Assembly (NCBI RefSeq): GCF_014839805.1
Contig: NC_051123.1
Location: forward strand, 4,756,727 to 4,820,726
Length of the DNA: 64,000 bases
Direction of reading: 5' to 3'
Origin: Manduca sexta
Lineage: Eukaryota > Arthropoda > Insecta > Lepidoptera > Sphingidae
Shown here: positions 36,853-49,318 of the stretch, piece after piece
Layout: each line of letters begins with the position of its first letter
Position numbering within the stretch: the first letter of the stretch is position 1
The notes under the pieces: model-generated
What the model was told of the DNA's origin: nothing
Seen by the model: the letters and a program-made list of their open reading frames with translations, nothing else
Database searches by the model: none
Translations under genes and position numbers: made by a program

Positions 36853-37080
36853 CTGGTGGTAGGATACATTTTATATAGAGTAACCACCGTACACAAGATG
36901 TCAAAACCCGCCATAGTGACCCACGTAATTGTGTCGGGTTCCGGGATCAGTCTGTGTATATGCGGTTCCAACAGGCCTTGTGTCGACTGTCGGGGGGTAA
37001 TCTCTTGTCAGTCGACATTCTATTGGACCCATTCCACTTACCATCAGGTGTAGTGGGGTCAGATTGCCGTCCTCGTAAAA
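36853..37080 (+). repeat. LINE-like 3' end (same family as 5590..5760)
   Basis: Contains ccgccatagtgacccacg, gttccgggatcagtctg and cagtcgacattctattgg, then accatcaggtgtagtgggg, the fuller version of the family tail. Confidence 0.55.
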
Positions 37081-39592
37081 AAACCTTGTGAATTAGCCTA
37101 GTATGCGGATTGGAGTAATGCTTCCATGGTCGTCTGGCGCCGTAACCAACATGCTTTTCTGCAATCATTAAGGCAAATAGAAAACAGATAAATGTATGGG
37201 AATTGTAAGTCAATACATATATTGCTAGGACGTGTTATTCTCATAAATAATGTTAGCGTTAACGATTGAAAGCCATCTTGTCTACGGCCCGAGGACTGGC
37301 TGGTACATAAGTCTTCCCTTACACCACGTCGGTTATGGATATTGCAGGAGACGTTTAACTTAACATTTAGCAGCCCAATTAAGTTTATTTTCTCTAGATA
37401 AGCTCTCGGAAAATTGTTTTACACAGAATCTTTATACCAGCTACCGTTAGAAAAGAAAAGCGAAAACGCTCTGTAGGAAGTCGATGGAATTATTTTCGAT
37501 TTACGCATTATCACCAATAAAAGTCTAAAAGAACAATTACGTGGAAAACTCAAAAGAATTTGAACATTTTACCGAACAATTTGAATAAATATTTAAACAA
37601 TAAAACAACGCATTTTTTTATTGTATAATATCTAGTAAAAATAAACAATTACTTATCCGCATAATAATTATGTTTCCGAGAATGTTCGACATTGGAATAA
37701 AACCAGTTTACGATTATTTTTGCGATTATTTGTCCGCCACGTGGCCGTGAATGCTGTACTTCCAATATCGGGAGTTTAAATAAAAAAATATCGCCGATAC
37801 ATCCGTAAAATTGTTTTATTTCAATTATTCCAGGTATTAAAACAATATCCAAGTGTTAAAACGATAAGTACCTTATATTTTTTTAACAGGCACGACAAAG
37901 TAATCCCACTACATCTGATGGTAAGTGGAATGTAGTCCAATAGGAATACTGACGAGAAATTATCTCTCCTCGATAGTCGATACAATTATGCCGGCCTGTT
38001 GGAACCGGATATACACAAATGCTGTTTTAGGAAGGCGACACACTTACGTGGACGTTTGGCGGATTTTAATACTGAAATGAAACTAATTTTCGGATTCTAT
38101 TGTGGTTTTAGTATTTTATTTTCTCTCGACGTTTCGAAGACTGTAGCCTTCATGGTCACGGGGAGTGGGGGTGGGGGGGTTAATACCTTGTGTACGGTGG
38201 TTGGTGCGTGCGGGTGGATGTAAAATATATTCTCCCACTAGCAAGTTTTTAAAGTAAAAAAACAACGCAAGTTATGTTAAGATGTCATAAGATCATTCCT
38301 ACTTTCAAGATAAAGAGCACAGTTCTAGGTCATACAGTGCTTTTAAACTCAACAAACACACTCACGTCTTATATCCTTGAAGGGGTAGACTGAGACGCAA
38401 CGTGCACCTACTTTTCGCCGTGTGTTTTCCGTTCCTTGATGTGACATGGGCGAGCCTATCGACGGGCACTAATTCTAGACTGCGGGATTCACCGTAGGTA
38501 CCGTAGTGCGTGCCTATTCCCTAGTACCACTAGTCCTTGCCGCACTTAATGCTCTCCTTGAAAGCAACCCTGAGTGATGATATCTTTGCGGATAAGTAGC
38601 TAAAAATATTATCAGAATACTTAAGATTCTGTGTAATCCTTTCCTCACGTTCTAATAAAGCAGTAAAGTTATTGTAAATGAGATATTTAATTTAGGTATT
38701 GTACTATTTATTAAATCAAGCTATCATTTAAGAGGTCATTCTCAGCTGAGTCGGCGCTGTTACATAAATAAAATAAAGCTATAAAAATCAGTTACATATT
38801 GTGACAGATATTGTGACTTCAAATATCTTTTGAGGTGATATTAATATGGGTATATTAAATAGCAACTATTTTAAGATGCCGACCTTCGTTTGACAGCATT
38901 TGATATCACACTTGAGAGCGGAACTGAGTTGTATTTATTAATACGGGTCTACGTGCGTAAGATTGACATTATAAGTATTACAATTTCTATATTTAATTGT
39001 ATTATTTATCTTATTTTTTGACAATTGTACATAATATTGTCATGAAGTCCATTTTTGTATTGGAGAAATAATGTAATTAGTGCAAACTCTTTTAATTTAA
39101 TTAAAATAAATAAATAGGTAAGGGGAAAACATTTTTAAACCTTTACCTTCATTGGAACATGCTTATCGTAGACTGGAGATACGGACATAAGCGCAGCGGG
39201 TACTGTTAGTTCCTGGTACATTCCTTCGCAATCTTTTAAAGATAAAGCTTCATTAAATACAGTGACGATGATTAATAATTTAAAGAAGTGGAGTGAAGTG
39301 AAGTAAAGAGCATATTCAGGTCAAGGAACACGTATTTCAAAGTCAAATCTGTTATATTTAGTAATAATTGCGGATGACGGATGATGTAGATGTACACAAA
39401 AACTTAATCTAGTTTATGCTACATCTTTTGGTTAATCAATTGTTAATTGTTTTTGATAATAATAATAAATTAAAAAAGAGCCTATAAACCCATGAAATAA
39501 TATCATAATTTCAATGCTATTCCGCACTCGCGCCCGCTACAGCTCAAGCTACCGAAGCCACTATCTTCCTCAAACAAACCAAACTAAACTCA
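37081..39592. other. Gene-free stretch upstream of PLA2-A
   Basis: Contains an inverted LINE tail at about 37895..38060 (ccactacatctgatggtaag, ggcctgttggaaccggatat) and an inverted family B SINE piece at about 38360..38500 (tccttgaaggggtagac, ggcgagcctatcg). No exon is recognised. Confidence 0.4.
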
Positions 39593-39593
39593 G

Positions 39594-39635
39594 TATATAT
39601 AGTAAAAAATGTTGATACAGAATTATTCAGTTCTG
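39594..39635 (+). promoter_or_regulatory. Core promoter of PLA2-A (TATA + initiator)
   Basis: TATATATAG at 39594..39602 and an arthropod-type initiator TCAGT at 39627..39631, with the A 33 nt from TATATAG. The initiator context attattcagtt...gagcactcgat is shared with PLA2-B, where spacing is identical. Confidence 0.6.
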
Positions 39636-39680
39636 AGCACTCGATCTATTACCTTAATTTCTCATTTAACTATAAAAGAA

Positions 39681-41935
39681 ATGAATAAATTCACTGCAGT
39701 GTTCGTTTTTTTTGTTGTTATATTCGGATCCCACAGATGTTGGGAGATTGCAGATGGTGACAACCCGACTTGGGATAATAGCATCTTTGATGAAGATATA
39801 GAGGATATTAACAGTGAAGAAGTGGCTCGGCAGAAGTTCAGTCTCATCTTTCCAGGTAATGTATCTCTATGTTTTTTTGTTTACGATAATTATTATTCTA
39901 AATAGCATAGGTTTATCTGGTATGTTAGAAGTTTATGACTGGTAGGGACCACTTACGATCAGGTCTCCTTAATAATTTGCCAACTGTGGTGTAAAATAAA
40001 ATTGATAAAGATTTTTAATTAATTACATTGCTATGATATTGTTTTTTTTATCACGTTGCTATTATATTATTAATATGCTTTATTTTTGGTAAATGAATTA
40101 CTAAGTTATTAATTATTAGCTTTGAATGACATTAAAAATATCACGTAGCCAAAAAATCTTATTAATTATCTAAACTATGAAAGTGATAAACAACATAAAT
40201 TAATTGTATCCATTTAAGGAAATAATTATTGGTTAATTATTTACTTAGAAACGAGTGTTTCAATATGCGTGTTTTTGGTTGGGGAATACTTTACCTCATT
40301 AGTCATAGTGCAATACATAAACCCTTTAATAAAATCTCAATGTCTTTAAGTGAGACTTACTTATAAAAATTTCGCAAAGCTATGCTTAGTTAAAACACAA
40401 GTTTACTCGATCAGCTGTAAGTCAAAATCCGCCATCTTGCCTCTTAATAAGGTTTAAACTAGGAAACCGGTGATACTTTTGACAGCTATTTAAGCAATTC
40501 TTAATCTCCTCTTAACGCAAAACAAGTTTATAAGTAAGACTGTCAATGTTGAAACTATTTAATAAACCAAGCATAAACTGTCATTTATGAGCTTGTTCAT
40601 ATCTGAGGGCGCTGTTAGATAAAAAAAAACTCAACTGTCAAAATCCGTCACATATTCAAGATATCATTTGTTTATATTAGGTACAAAATGGTGTGGCGCC
40701 GGTAATATTGCTGATAGCTACGACGATCTCGGCTCGGCCAGGGAGACCGACATGTGCTGCAGGGAGCACGACAACTGCCCAGACCTTATCCTCGCCGGAG
40801 AGACCAAATACAACCTCACCAACTCTGCTTTCTACACGAGGTAATATAAGCCTTGGGTATCATCTATTAGAAATTCTTGTGCGTCCAGTCTCCACACATG
40901 TACAGGGGGACGTTTGTCGCGGCCCTAGGCACATAGTTAAGTGTGTATACTTCATGGTTGCCAATTCACATTGAGACCTATACAGGCTCGCAAGCATTTC
41001 CTGGCCTTCTCCCCTCTACTCATTTTAAGAGCTTTCCTTATCCTTTCCCCATACTTCGTTCCCATCTATCCCCTTCCAACTTTCCTCCAAGGCCCTGCAG
41101 TCGCTACGCCGTTTCAGTATACCCTTCGCTCGATTTCTCCTGGTGTGGACAGCTGGGACCGACACCAAAAAAAAAACATCTATAAGAACAAATCTTTTCT
41201 TCATTAGTCAACTGATATTGGTTTTAAACTTACTTTTATAAAGCGCTTTAATATCGAAGTTTTGCTTCCAGATTGAACTGTCAGTGTGACGAGAAATTCC
41301 GTCTATGTCTCCACAATGCTACCAGCAAAATAGCGAACAAGGTCGGAAAGATTTACTTCAATGCTCTTGGCACCAAGTGCTACAGAGAGGACTACCCAGT
41401 CACCGGATGCAACACATACGGCGGGTAAGCACATCTGATGTTCTATATCTATCGTAATTTTTTTTGTCCGGAGAAATGGAAATTGTCAGGCGACCGCCGA
41501 ATAAGTCTTTAGTACTATAATCCTTATGCAAGACAATACCAACTAAAACTCCGCAGTGACCTTCCTCGGCATATTAGCTATGGCTGCAGGATCCTCCGGT
41601 AAGAAGTGCCTAGTCGTCCTCCGCATCCGACCTTATGCTGTGCAGATCGTCAAAATTGACCATATTTGTAATAGTATTATAATTTGCACGTATTATCCAT
41701 TTTTAATATCTTTCAGCAATTGACAATCTAGGACACCCGACATTAAGATTTCACAAGTTCAGTTTTTCCTTATTACAAGGAATGGTTATTGATGACCTGT
41801 TATTAGCAAAGAATACTATTATAACCTTAGAAATCTTCCGCTTATTTCAGATGGTTCAATAGGAAATGTGTGGAGTATTCGTACAACACGACCGCAGTCC
41901 GGCTCTACCAGTGGTTCGACGTCAACAACTACTAA
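39681..41935 (+). CDS. Secretory phospholipase A2, group III (venom-type), PLA2-A
   Basis: Four exons: 39681..39855, 40681..40840, 41272..41424 and 41851..41935. They total 573 nt, 190 aa, open throughout. Residues 1-20 are a hydrophobic signal peptide. An acidic propeptide (DEDIEDINSEEVARQ) follows. The mature domain opens with the Ca-binding loop GTKWCGAGN (59-67), then CCREHDNCPD with the catalytic His88-Asp89. Later cysteines (NCQCDEKF, KCY, GC) match the group III disulfide pattern, and QWFDVNNY ends the protein. The family hydrolyses the sn-2 ester of glycerophospholipids, Ca-dependent, outside the cell. In Lepidoptera such enzymes may serve in gut, saliva, venom glands or immunity; the sequence does not say which. 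The ATG is chosen by alignment with PLA2-B; an in-frame upstream ATG at 39609 exists but lies before the initiator. Intron 3 carries a retroposon fragment. Confidence 0.93.
41455..41655 (-). repeat. Retroposon fragment in PLA2-A intron 3
   Basis: A poly(T) stretch then gtccggagaaatgg, ataccaactaaaactccgc and cctcggcatattag, a diverged relative of the chimaerin intron element at 27781..28166, also with its poly(A) side on the left. Confidence 0.5.
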
Positions 41936-42422
41936 AGACCCTTATAATGTTAACAGTATAGTTCAAACATTTGAACAAGTAATTTAAAAATCTTTTTTTT
42001 TTCTCCTTGTTATTAAAAGGAGAAGGCTAAGACTCTCAGCTTTGCAGCCTAGTCTGTTGCTTCTTTTCCACGAAGTACATTCTAAATTCAAATAAATTAT
42101 AACCTATTGTTTTTATATCGCTAAAAAGGCAATTATATCTAAGCAACAGTCAATCAACTTTTGAGTAGAGCGATATAATGTTATGATTTTAATAGGATAA
42201 TTTATAACAATTAAACTTTTACTTCATAAAAATATAGTCCAATGTTATTGAAATTGTCCTAGCTCTACAAAATCTAGAAATCTAGTCGTCTATCAAACGA
42301 CGCAAAAACTCTGGAGATTCCAAATATTTGTATAACTCATTCTCTGTATATATGTCGCTTAGATATACATAATTGCCTTTCAAGTGTCAATAATATTTTT
42401 AAGTAACATCATTTTTGTCAGT

Positions 42423-42605
42423 CAGGGCCCTTATTCTGTATGATAGTGTAAACGCGTAACGCGGCCGTGTCATGTTATCTTCGAGAAATGTGCGTGGAAT
42501 GGTATTCTGTAAGCCAAATTTCTATAGTCCTAAACATGACGCGTTGTGTTACGTGCTTGTTACGCACTGTTAAAATAACGTGCGGGATAGAGAATAAGGC
42601 CCCTG
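42423..42605. mobile_element. MITE-like element with CAGGG.CCTTATTCT ends
   Basis: The left end cagggcccttattct and the inverted right end agaataaggcccctg match over 15 bp with one mismatch, enclosing about 150 bp with cgcgtaacgcgg and gttacgcactg. A related left end occurs at 63862. A target duplication could not be fixed. Confidence 0.5.
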
Positions 42606-43804
42606 GTGATATTCTGGTGGGAAATTTTGTAAAAAATATTATTATGAGGCCAATGTAAATACTTAACTAAACTGTTAACAAAAATTTGAATTACGTCCTA
42701 CTTAATCTCTGAAGACTGTGTTCATTATATTAGTTTAACGTAGGTAGAGAAGGCTATAAGCTTGCTAACTTGCCAGTATTTATTTCTTGTCTTAAGACTA
42801 TTTAATAAATATTACTATCACCTCTAACCAAAGCAATAGAATAAGGATATGTTTTCGAAAAAAAAATTACGTTTGTTTTAAATTGATTTTTTTTTTGTGA
42901 AAATCGAAATTCTTAATAAACATTTTACAGTACTTTATATGTAAAAATAATTGTAAAATCTATTCAATAATATATTGAACGATGTATTCCTTTAACTAGG
43001 TTTGTGATACCGCCTTTATTGTTTACCTAATTCATTTTCATGTTTTAATTATTTAAACTCTGGTGTATAAGAGCTATTTAACTTAGAAATAAACTTCATT
43101 GCAAGAACCTTATTTTTTATTCAGTATTATGAAACCTCGCTGATATTATGTGAAAATGGTACACCTACACCACAAAGGTCCTGCACTCAAACTCACGTAG
43201 CGTTTTTCCAAAAAAATATTTATTTGTTAACTATCATTTGCTCGCGGCTTAAAAAGACGGATAAAAAGCCCGCTATATCGATAACATACAGACAGACAGT
43301 AAAGGGGACTTTGTGTTATAATATGTATAGATAAATTAGCATGTCTTTTAAGTATACTTTTAACTTTCAAGTAATAGACTAGACAGCTGTTTTTTTATAC
43401 ACAAAACGGCTCAAGTTACTAGACAAAAATATTATCATTTTTTTTGGAGAAAATGTTATGACTGTAGTAACAATAAAAAAAAACATAGGCTACAAAAAGG
43501 CTATGGCCGGATAAGTTGTGTAATACTGGTCAGTCCGAAATTAAGTAGAAAAAAATTGATTCCTAATTTAGTTAGTACTTTTTACCCGAACTAGTGCACT
43601 GATGGTATACAATTTAAGTAAAATATTGATCAACACTCTCTCAACTCACAATGGGCGTGCAACACCTAAGACCAAATATCAATTATAATAAGTAGAGAAA
43701 GAAACTGTAAACTATCGAGTTTGCAGTAAACCTAACTATCCATACATAAACCATAAAATTAATGGGAAAACCCAAAGCAAATTACTCTATTCTATTTGGC
43801 GATT
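42606..43804. other. Gene-free spacer between PLA2-A and a SINE
   Basis: AT-rich, with no exon. A tail fragment ggcttaaaaagacgga.aaaag then cagacagacagtaaaggg lies near 43249..43305. Confidence 0.35.
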
Positions 43805-44341
43805 GTAAGCAGCAATAGCCTAGTTGGGTGTGAAACGGACTGCCGAGACGAATGTTCGCTGGTTCAAAACCCGAGGGCTCACATCTCTGAATTAAAAAAA
43901 ATATGTCTATATATATTCTTTGAGAGCTGTCCCTTGCTTTAACGGCGTAGGAAGAAATCGTGAGGAAACCTGAGATGGATGTTAAGCCTCATGATGCACA
44001 GTAATTACACTGGCTACAACGTCCTTGGAACCGGAAAACACGATGCATAGACACCGCTGTTTGACGACAGAAATTGATATTGTTATGGTATCCACACAGA
44101 CGGCCCCTGGCCTCCAAGACCAACCATCATTAAGAAATAGTTGCACATACCTAAAAGTCCTGAGGAAACCAGCATGCCTGAGGAGTTTTCTATAGGAATT
44201 TCGAGGGCGTGTGAAGTCTACCAATCCGCACTAGGCCAGCGTGGTGAACTAAGGCCTAATCCCTCTGATTAGTAGAGGAGGCCCGTGCCCAACAGTGGAA
44301 CAGTATATAAAACAGGGCTGATATTATTATATTATTATTAC
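43805..44341 (+). repeat. SINE family A interrupted by a 190-bp insertion
   Basis: The SINE starts gcaatagcctagttggg and ends acagggctgatattatta. It is split by a foreign 190-bp segment (43971..44160), with the 10-bp direct repeat tgaggaaacc at 43961..43970 and 44161..44170. Removing one repeat and the insert restores the family layout. Confidence 0.7.
43971..44160. mobile_element. Small insertion nested in the SINE, 10-bp direct repeat
   Basis: Contains ggcctccaagaccaacc and atgatgcacagtaatt. Family unknown. The flanking direct repeat of 10 bp fits a retroposed fragment better than a cut-and-paste element. Confidence 0.5.
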
Positions 44342-44494
44342 CTAAAAGTAATGCAAATATTTAAAGATAAAAAAAATCACATATGATATCAGTAGGTTTG
44401 TTTTGTTTTTGTCACTTATACCTAACAATATGAACTGTTATTCATGAACTTATTCCGTGAATGTTTTAATAACTACATTTTAAAGTTACATATC

Positions 44495-44680
44495 CGTCGT
44501 GTGGGTTTTCTGGTTTACTACGGCATAACGCACGAGTTATAAACAATAATAATAACAATTAGCTAATAACTTTCACCAACATACCTCATGGTTTTCCGTC
44601 ACGCGTGTCATCTTCGGGAACAATAATGTCACTGCGTAGAACTGTAAACATTTTGCTATGTTGACGTCATCTTGAGCAAC
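44495..44680 (+). repeat. GCGGGTTTTCTGG repeat family, copy 2
   Basis: Begins gtgggttttctggtttact, includes aacaattagctaataactttc, and ends gttgacgtcatcttgagc. It is the closest relative of the copies in the duplicated region. Confidence 0.55.
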
Positions 44681-45808
44681 TATTCTATATGTTTGGTGGC
44701 TGGTAACAAGAAGCAAACGCGAGTGGAGCAGTTTTCTTGTCAAAACTAAAAAGAATATGGAAATATATACCGAACGGCGAAAATGTTGCCCTTTTTTCAC
44801 ATGTAGATAATATATTAGATAATATATTAAGATAATATATTAGCCGATATGCAAAGTATGATTGAAATGTAAACAGTCGTAATAATTGTAAAAATTTCAT
44901 TTTAAATTATGGATCTATAATAATATTCGGTGAAAATTGTGGTACAAAAATGTATGAATTAAGTACTTATTATTTCTTTGGTAATTTTTTTTGGGCGTAT
45001 TTCTACTAGTTTTTTCCGTGATTTCTACGTTTCCTCGGGGGATGGTCTTAACATGATAAAACATAATTTTTTAAAGAAATCAAATTTATTACGGCTGAAG
45101 GATAAAAAAACTGAAGGTGTAACATCATTATCAATCAAAATAAGAAGACCAAAACTGGAAAGGCAAATAATGTATTTGCTAATTATCAGTTTCAGTTTGA
45201 AAGAATTAATCTCGATAGAAATGCGTTTACGGAATTTCTGACGAAATTTATTGTGACGTTGCTGATTGTTTCTCGGCTTCTCCAGATATTATGACGCTGA
45301 ATACGTACAGAGGAAAATTATTTTATAAATATTTTACCTTCATCAGTACATACAACAGTACATATTTATCATAAGCTGGCTGTTTAATCATAGGCGTAGC
45401 GGACAATTATTTATATTCCTCTGATAATTGCAATATACAAATCTTTGCACATATTGTTAGTATCATTTATTATTATTCAACATATAATACCTAATATTTT
45501 ATTCATTCTTCTAGCTAAACAATGAGTGGCCATGTATGTATAAATTCTGTAATTATGTGTACGTTGTGCAACAATTTTCATGCTTATTAGCAAGATATTG
45601 TGATAAGACTGAAATATATTATAAATATAATCAATAATTATCTCCAAAAAAGCACTTGGGAGAAAAATACATCATTTTTAAAGTAAGCACATTCGTTTAT
45701 AGTAAAATATCGTCAACGGAATTCCTGATCCCGCTGACGCTTTACACTGTAACACACCCCTGGCGCTGAACAAACTACTGAAACCACAATATTCCTCAAA
45801 CAAAGTCC
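44681..45808. other. Gene-free stretch upstream of PLA2-B
   Basis: No exon is recognised. There is a short direct triplication of gataatatatta near 44805..44842. The last ~30 bases before the TATA box (accacaatattcctcaaac) match the PLA2-A upstream region and may hold shared control sites. Confidence 0.35.
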
Positions 45809-45850
45809 TATATATAGCGAAAAACGTTCATAAATAATTATTCAGTTCGA
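45809..45850 (+). promoter_or_regulatory. Core promoter of PLA2-B (TATA + initiator)
   Basis: TATATATAG at 45809..45817 and TCAGT at 45842..45846, again with 33 nt from TATATAG to the initiator A. The leader after it (gcactcgat) is shared with PLA2-A. Confidence 0.6.
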
Positions 45851-45909
45851 AGCACTCGATTTAATACCATATACATTCAACTCTCAGTCTTCGTACTATT
45901 ATAGAAAAC

Positions 45910-47580
45910 ATGTATAAACTCACTGACATTTTCGTTTTGGTGGCGCTGTTCAGCTCCTGCAGGTGTTGGGTCATAACGAGACATGAGCAACCTGCTCTGG
46001 ACAACGGCTTACCTGACGAAGACATAGAGGATATCCATAGCGAGGAGGTGGCTAGGCAGAAGTTCAATCTAATCTTCCCTGGTAATGGGTCTTTGACTTT
46101 CTCTCTGTAAATTCTTTCTGTAATTGGTCTATCCTTCATCCACAATACCAGATCGAAGGGTCTATTGTTCTTATGGTAGACTTTTCTAAGAATTTTTCGG
46201 TGTACTGATCCACAAATATAAATTTCGATTATTTTTTCACCATTTTACAAATCAAATTCGTTATTTCTAGTATTAAATATCATAATATAAATCCTCAACA
46301 TTAGCTTCATTTTTAACATCCGCTCTGATAACATTCATTCCATTCATTTTGTTCTATTTTATTTTTTACATACATATTAACAATTTAACATTTCTAGGTA
46401 CGAAATGGTGCGGCACAGGCGACATCGCGGATAACTATGACGACCTCGGCTCGGCCAGGGAGACCGACATGTGCTGCAGGGACCACGACCACTGCTCAGA
46501 CCTCATCCTCGGCAAGGAGACCAAATACAACCTCACCAACCCGGCCTTCTACACCAGGTACGAACTATAAAACATTCCACCTAAATATATATATGAATAT
46601 AAATCATTTACCTTCAAACCTGTCTTAGACTTTAGGGAGGTATTCTTTTATCATTTCCATTATAATTTTAATCAAAACTAATATTGAGGTATGATTAAAA
46701 TTATATTTACATACATAATATTTTGCCAACCAAGCATTTAAACATACAATACCGTGTAGCTACGCCTACCGCCATCTAGTGAGCGTTTTGTATAGTTCCC
46801 TAGGTCAACACTCAAGGGCATTGGCTATACTTCCATGGTTAATATTTTCTTTTATGTCTAGATACAGAAAACGCTTAAAATTAGTGCTCAAGTTACTTTG
46901 CATTCCCGACTTATAGTTTGACCACGGTCTTAACATTATTCTTCTGCTTCTAGACTGAACTGCGGGTGTGACGAGAAATTCCGTCTGTGTCTTCGTGCTG
47001 CGAACACCCGAATTGCAAATAGAATCGGCAAAATTTACTTCAACGCTTTGGGAACTAAGTGTTACAAGGAGGACTACCCTGTCATCGGGTGCAACTCATA
47101 CGGCGGGTAAGTTTATAAATTAACTATATTTTGCCCATGGCTCGGCCCGCATGAGAGAGTTTTTCCGTGAGTCCCGCTTCATAATTTCCTGGGATACGGA
47201 ACCTAGAGCACTCAGGAGTAATGTCAGTTCAGTAGTTCCAGAGATTACCCCTTACAAACAAACAAAATTATAAACTTTACCTATTTACAATATTAATAAA
47301 TTTGCAGATTATTATAAATAAAAATACTATGGTCTACAATGAATAATAATAATACTTAATAGGCGTTCAGTAAAATAAATACAGACAATATTTCATCCTT
47401 ATATAATATGCTTTTACATTGTTAATTGAATACATAAATATACAATAATATTTATTAGATAACTTGTGTTAATGTTACTAATTTTATTGTTTCAGATGGT
47501 TCAAGAGGAAATGTGTGGAGTATTCGTACAACACTACCGCGGACCGCCGCTTCCAGTGGTTCGACGTTAACAACTACTAA
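45910..47580 (+). CDS. Secretory phospholipase A2, group III (venom-type), PLA2-B
   Basis: Four exons: 45910..46081, 46398..46557, 46954..47106 and 47496..47580. They total 570 nt, 189 aa, with intron phases identical to PLA2-A and exons 2, 3 and 4 of exactly the same length (160, 153, 85 nt). Signal peptide (LTDIFVLVALFSS), acidic propeptide (DEDIEDIHSEEVARQ), Ca loop GTKWCGTGD, catalytic CCRDHDHC with His87-Asp88, and the conserved cysteine set are all present. The two genes are clearly tandem paralogues about 6.2 kb apart. Role as for PLA2-A: extracellular Ca-dependent sn-2 phospholipid hydrolysis. Poly(A) signal AATAAA lies at 47619..47624. The last 24 nt of exon 4 with the stop are duplicated at 53232..53255. 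Intron 3 carries an RTE-like tail at 47135..47275. Confidence 0.93.
47135..47275 (+). repeat. RTE-like LINE tail in PLA2-B intron 3
   Basis: ggctcggcccgcatgag, then tttttccgtgag, then tcagttcagtagttcc, then caaacaaacaaaatt, parallel to the 36385..36632 copy. Confidence 0.45.
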
Positions 47581-47618
47581 ACATACTTAGACAATACAAG
47601 TTGCGTCTAGTTCATTTT

Positions 47619-47624
47619 AATAAA
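47619..47624 (+). promoter_or_regulatory. Poly(A) signal of PLA2-B
   Basis: AATAAA 39 nt after the stop codon. The same hexamer follows the duplicated tail at 53294..53299. Confidence 0.65.
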
Positions 47625-48160
47625 CGATCCCAATCTCAATCTTCAATCCGATTCCGAGAATGAACCAATCAAAGTAAGTCATTTGTACGCATATCAAGAA
47701 AAACTTTGTTCTTATTGGTCTATTTTCAGATAGATCAGAAAAAGCGATCGGGATCGTTTATTGAAAATGGCGGTAAATTAGATAAAATCATAATCAATTC
47801 TTGTTTCAAATCAGTATTTATTTTATTGTTTACATTTATAAACCTCATACAGTAATTATGTTTAGTTTAATCAGGAACAAGGGCATTACTCTGATGACAG
47901 ATATTCTCAATTTTACTGTTTATATTCAAAAAGTCTATGTTTCTGTAACACTATTTTTAGCTAAAATTGTATTTAATACACTTGATCTACAAAGACTGTT
48001 TATTGTGATAGTATATACCTACATAAAATCTTATTCACCAATGTTTCGTTTATTAACTTAAAACACTTTTATTAAAGGATAAAAGATACTTTATTATGTC
48101 TAACCAAAACTTAATTTTAAGTGTATCATACAATGTCGTTAATTTTATGTAATAATACAG

Positions 48161-48334
48161 CAGTGGCGAAGAGTCAAGTTTTTGAAAAGGTAACCCGATG
48201 GAAAAAAAATGCCTTAGTTAACATATCGCAACCAATTACCAGAAAAAAAAATTAAGATAATCGTAAACCGGCTTCCCTTTTAGGTGTAAAAGGGAAGCCG
48301 GTAGGAATCGGGTTGTATGGACGCTTCGCCACTG
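48161..48334. mobile_element. hAT-type MITE, 174 bp, 8-bp TSD, unit A only
   Basis: TIRs CAGTGGCGAAG / CTTCGCCACTG with an exact 8-bp duplication TAATACAG at 48153..48160 and 48335..48342. Unit B has the uninterrupted site taatacagtaatt near 53840, proving insertion. An internal perfect hairpin, accggcttccctttta / taaaagggaagccggt, lies around 48268..48303. Confidence 0.85.
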
Positions 48335-48850
48335 TAATACAGTAATTAATTTTCACTATAATTTAGCTAATAAGGTGTATTCAGACATGTACACCTGTAG
48401 AATAAACCTTAACAATATTCTTAATCGATGCCGCCTTTTGTGTTTAATAAGCTGTAAAATTTATTTAATTAAATTTTTGATACGAATAATGTAGATACTT
48501 AAAAGTTATTTATTTTTTTATTTAGTAAAAATAAACAATTAATTTTAATATCCTCAATTTTTTATCTTGCTAATATTTTGCATCTCCATGATCCAGTAAA
48601 AGATCATAAGGGCTGACGGTTCGACGGAAATCTAATCGGTGCAAACTGCTTCAAATTTTAATGGTACTGAAAAGAAAATACTTTCCAACTGTTATCGCTG
48701 TGTAGCGCTGTGGATTAAACTGAGACGAAGCTGTAATCTAATTAAAGACATTCAAAGATGGAATAATGTTAATCTTAAACCAACATACTCTGAAGACTTG
48801 TTTTTTTAGAGCATCTACTGTGATATAGTAAATGCTCTGAAAATTATAGT

Positions 48851-49045
48851 AGACAGCGACCCGCCCCGGCTTCGCACGGGTGCAATGCTGACTATTTAAT
48901 GGATGTTATTATTATACATATAAACCTTCCTCTTGAATTAATCTATGTATTAAAAAAAACCGCATCAAAATCCGTTGCGTAGTTTTAAAGATTTAAGCAC
49001 ACATAGGGACAGAGAAAGCGACTTTGTTTTATACTATGTAGTGAT
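48851..49045 (+). repeat. RTE-type LINE 3' tail, unit A
   Basis: gacccgccccggcttcgcac, then tccgttgcgtagttttaaag, then agcgactttgttttatac and atgtagtgat, a widespread arthropod RTE tail. The duplicate is at 54356..54550. Confidence 0.65.
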
Positions 49046-49318
49046 GATGATTAACGAGGCCGAGTTCGCTGATCTAACTCCATCAGTTCTAAGTTCTTGG
49101 TGACGTCTACATCATTACATTGTAGATAGTCCAAAACTGTGTTTTAAGATTTTTCAAACGACGAAACTGTCTAAAAAGGCTATCCAACCCCAGACCCGTA
49201 ACCCACAACGTGGTCCGTCAACGTATCTGAATTGACCAGCTAACAGTAGTCCGCTGGTAATCGCCAATTGATATGAAAGAAAAACTACAATTAAATCCCT
49301 GACATAAAAAAGGATGAA

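Noticed and set aside
40693..40974. Alternative-frame ORF over PLA2-A exon 2 (and the similar one at 46437..46628)
   Set aside because: Shadow of the real exon in another frame. The PLA2 frame has the catalytic motif and correct splice phases.
47861..48061. 67-codon frame (MFSLIRNKG...) present identically in both duplication units
   Set aside because: Identity is explained by the recent duplication, not by selection. It is AT-rich and hydrophobic, as arbitrary translation of such DNA often is.
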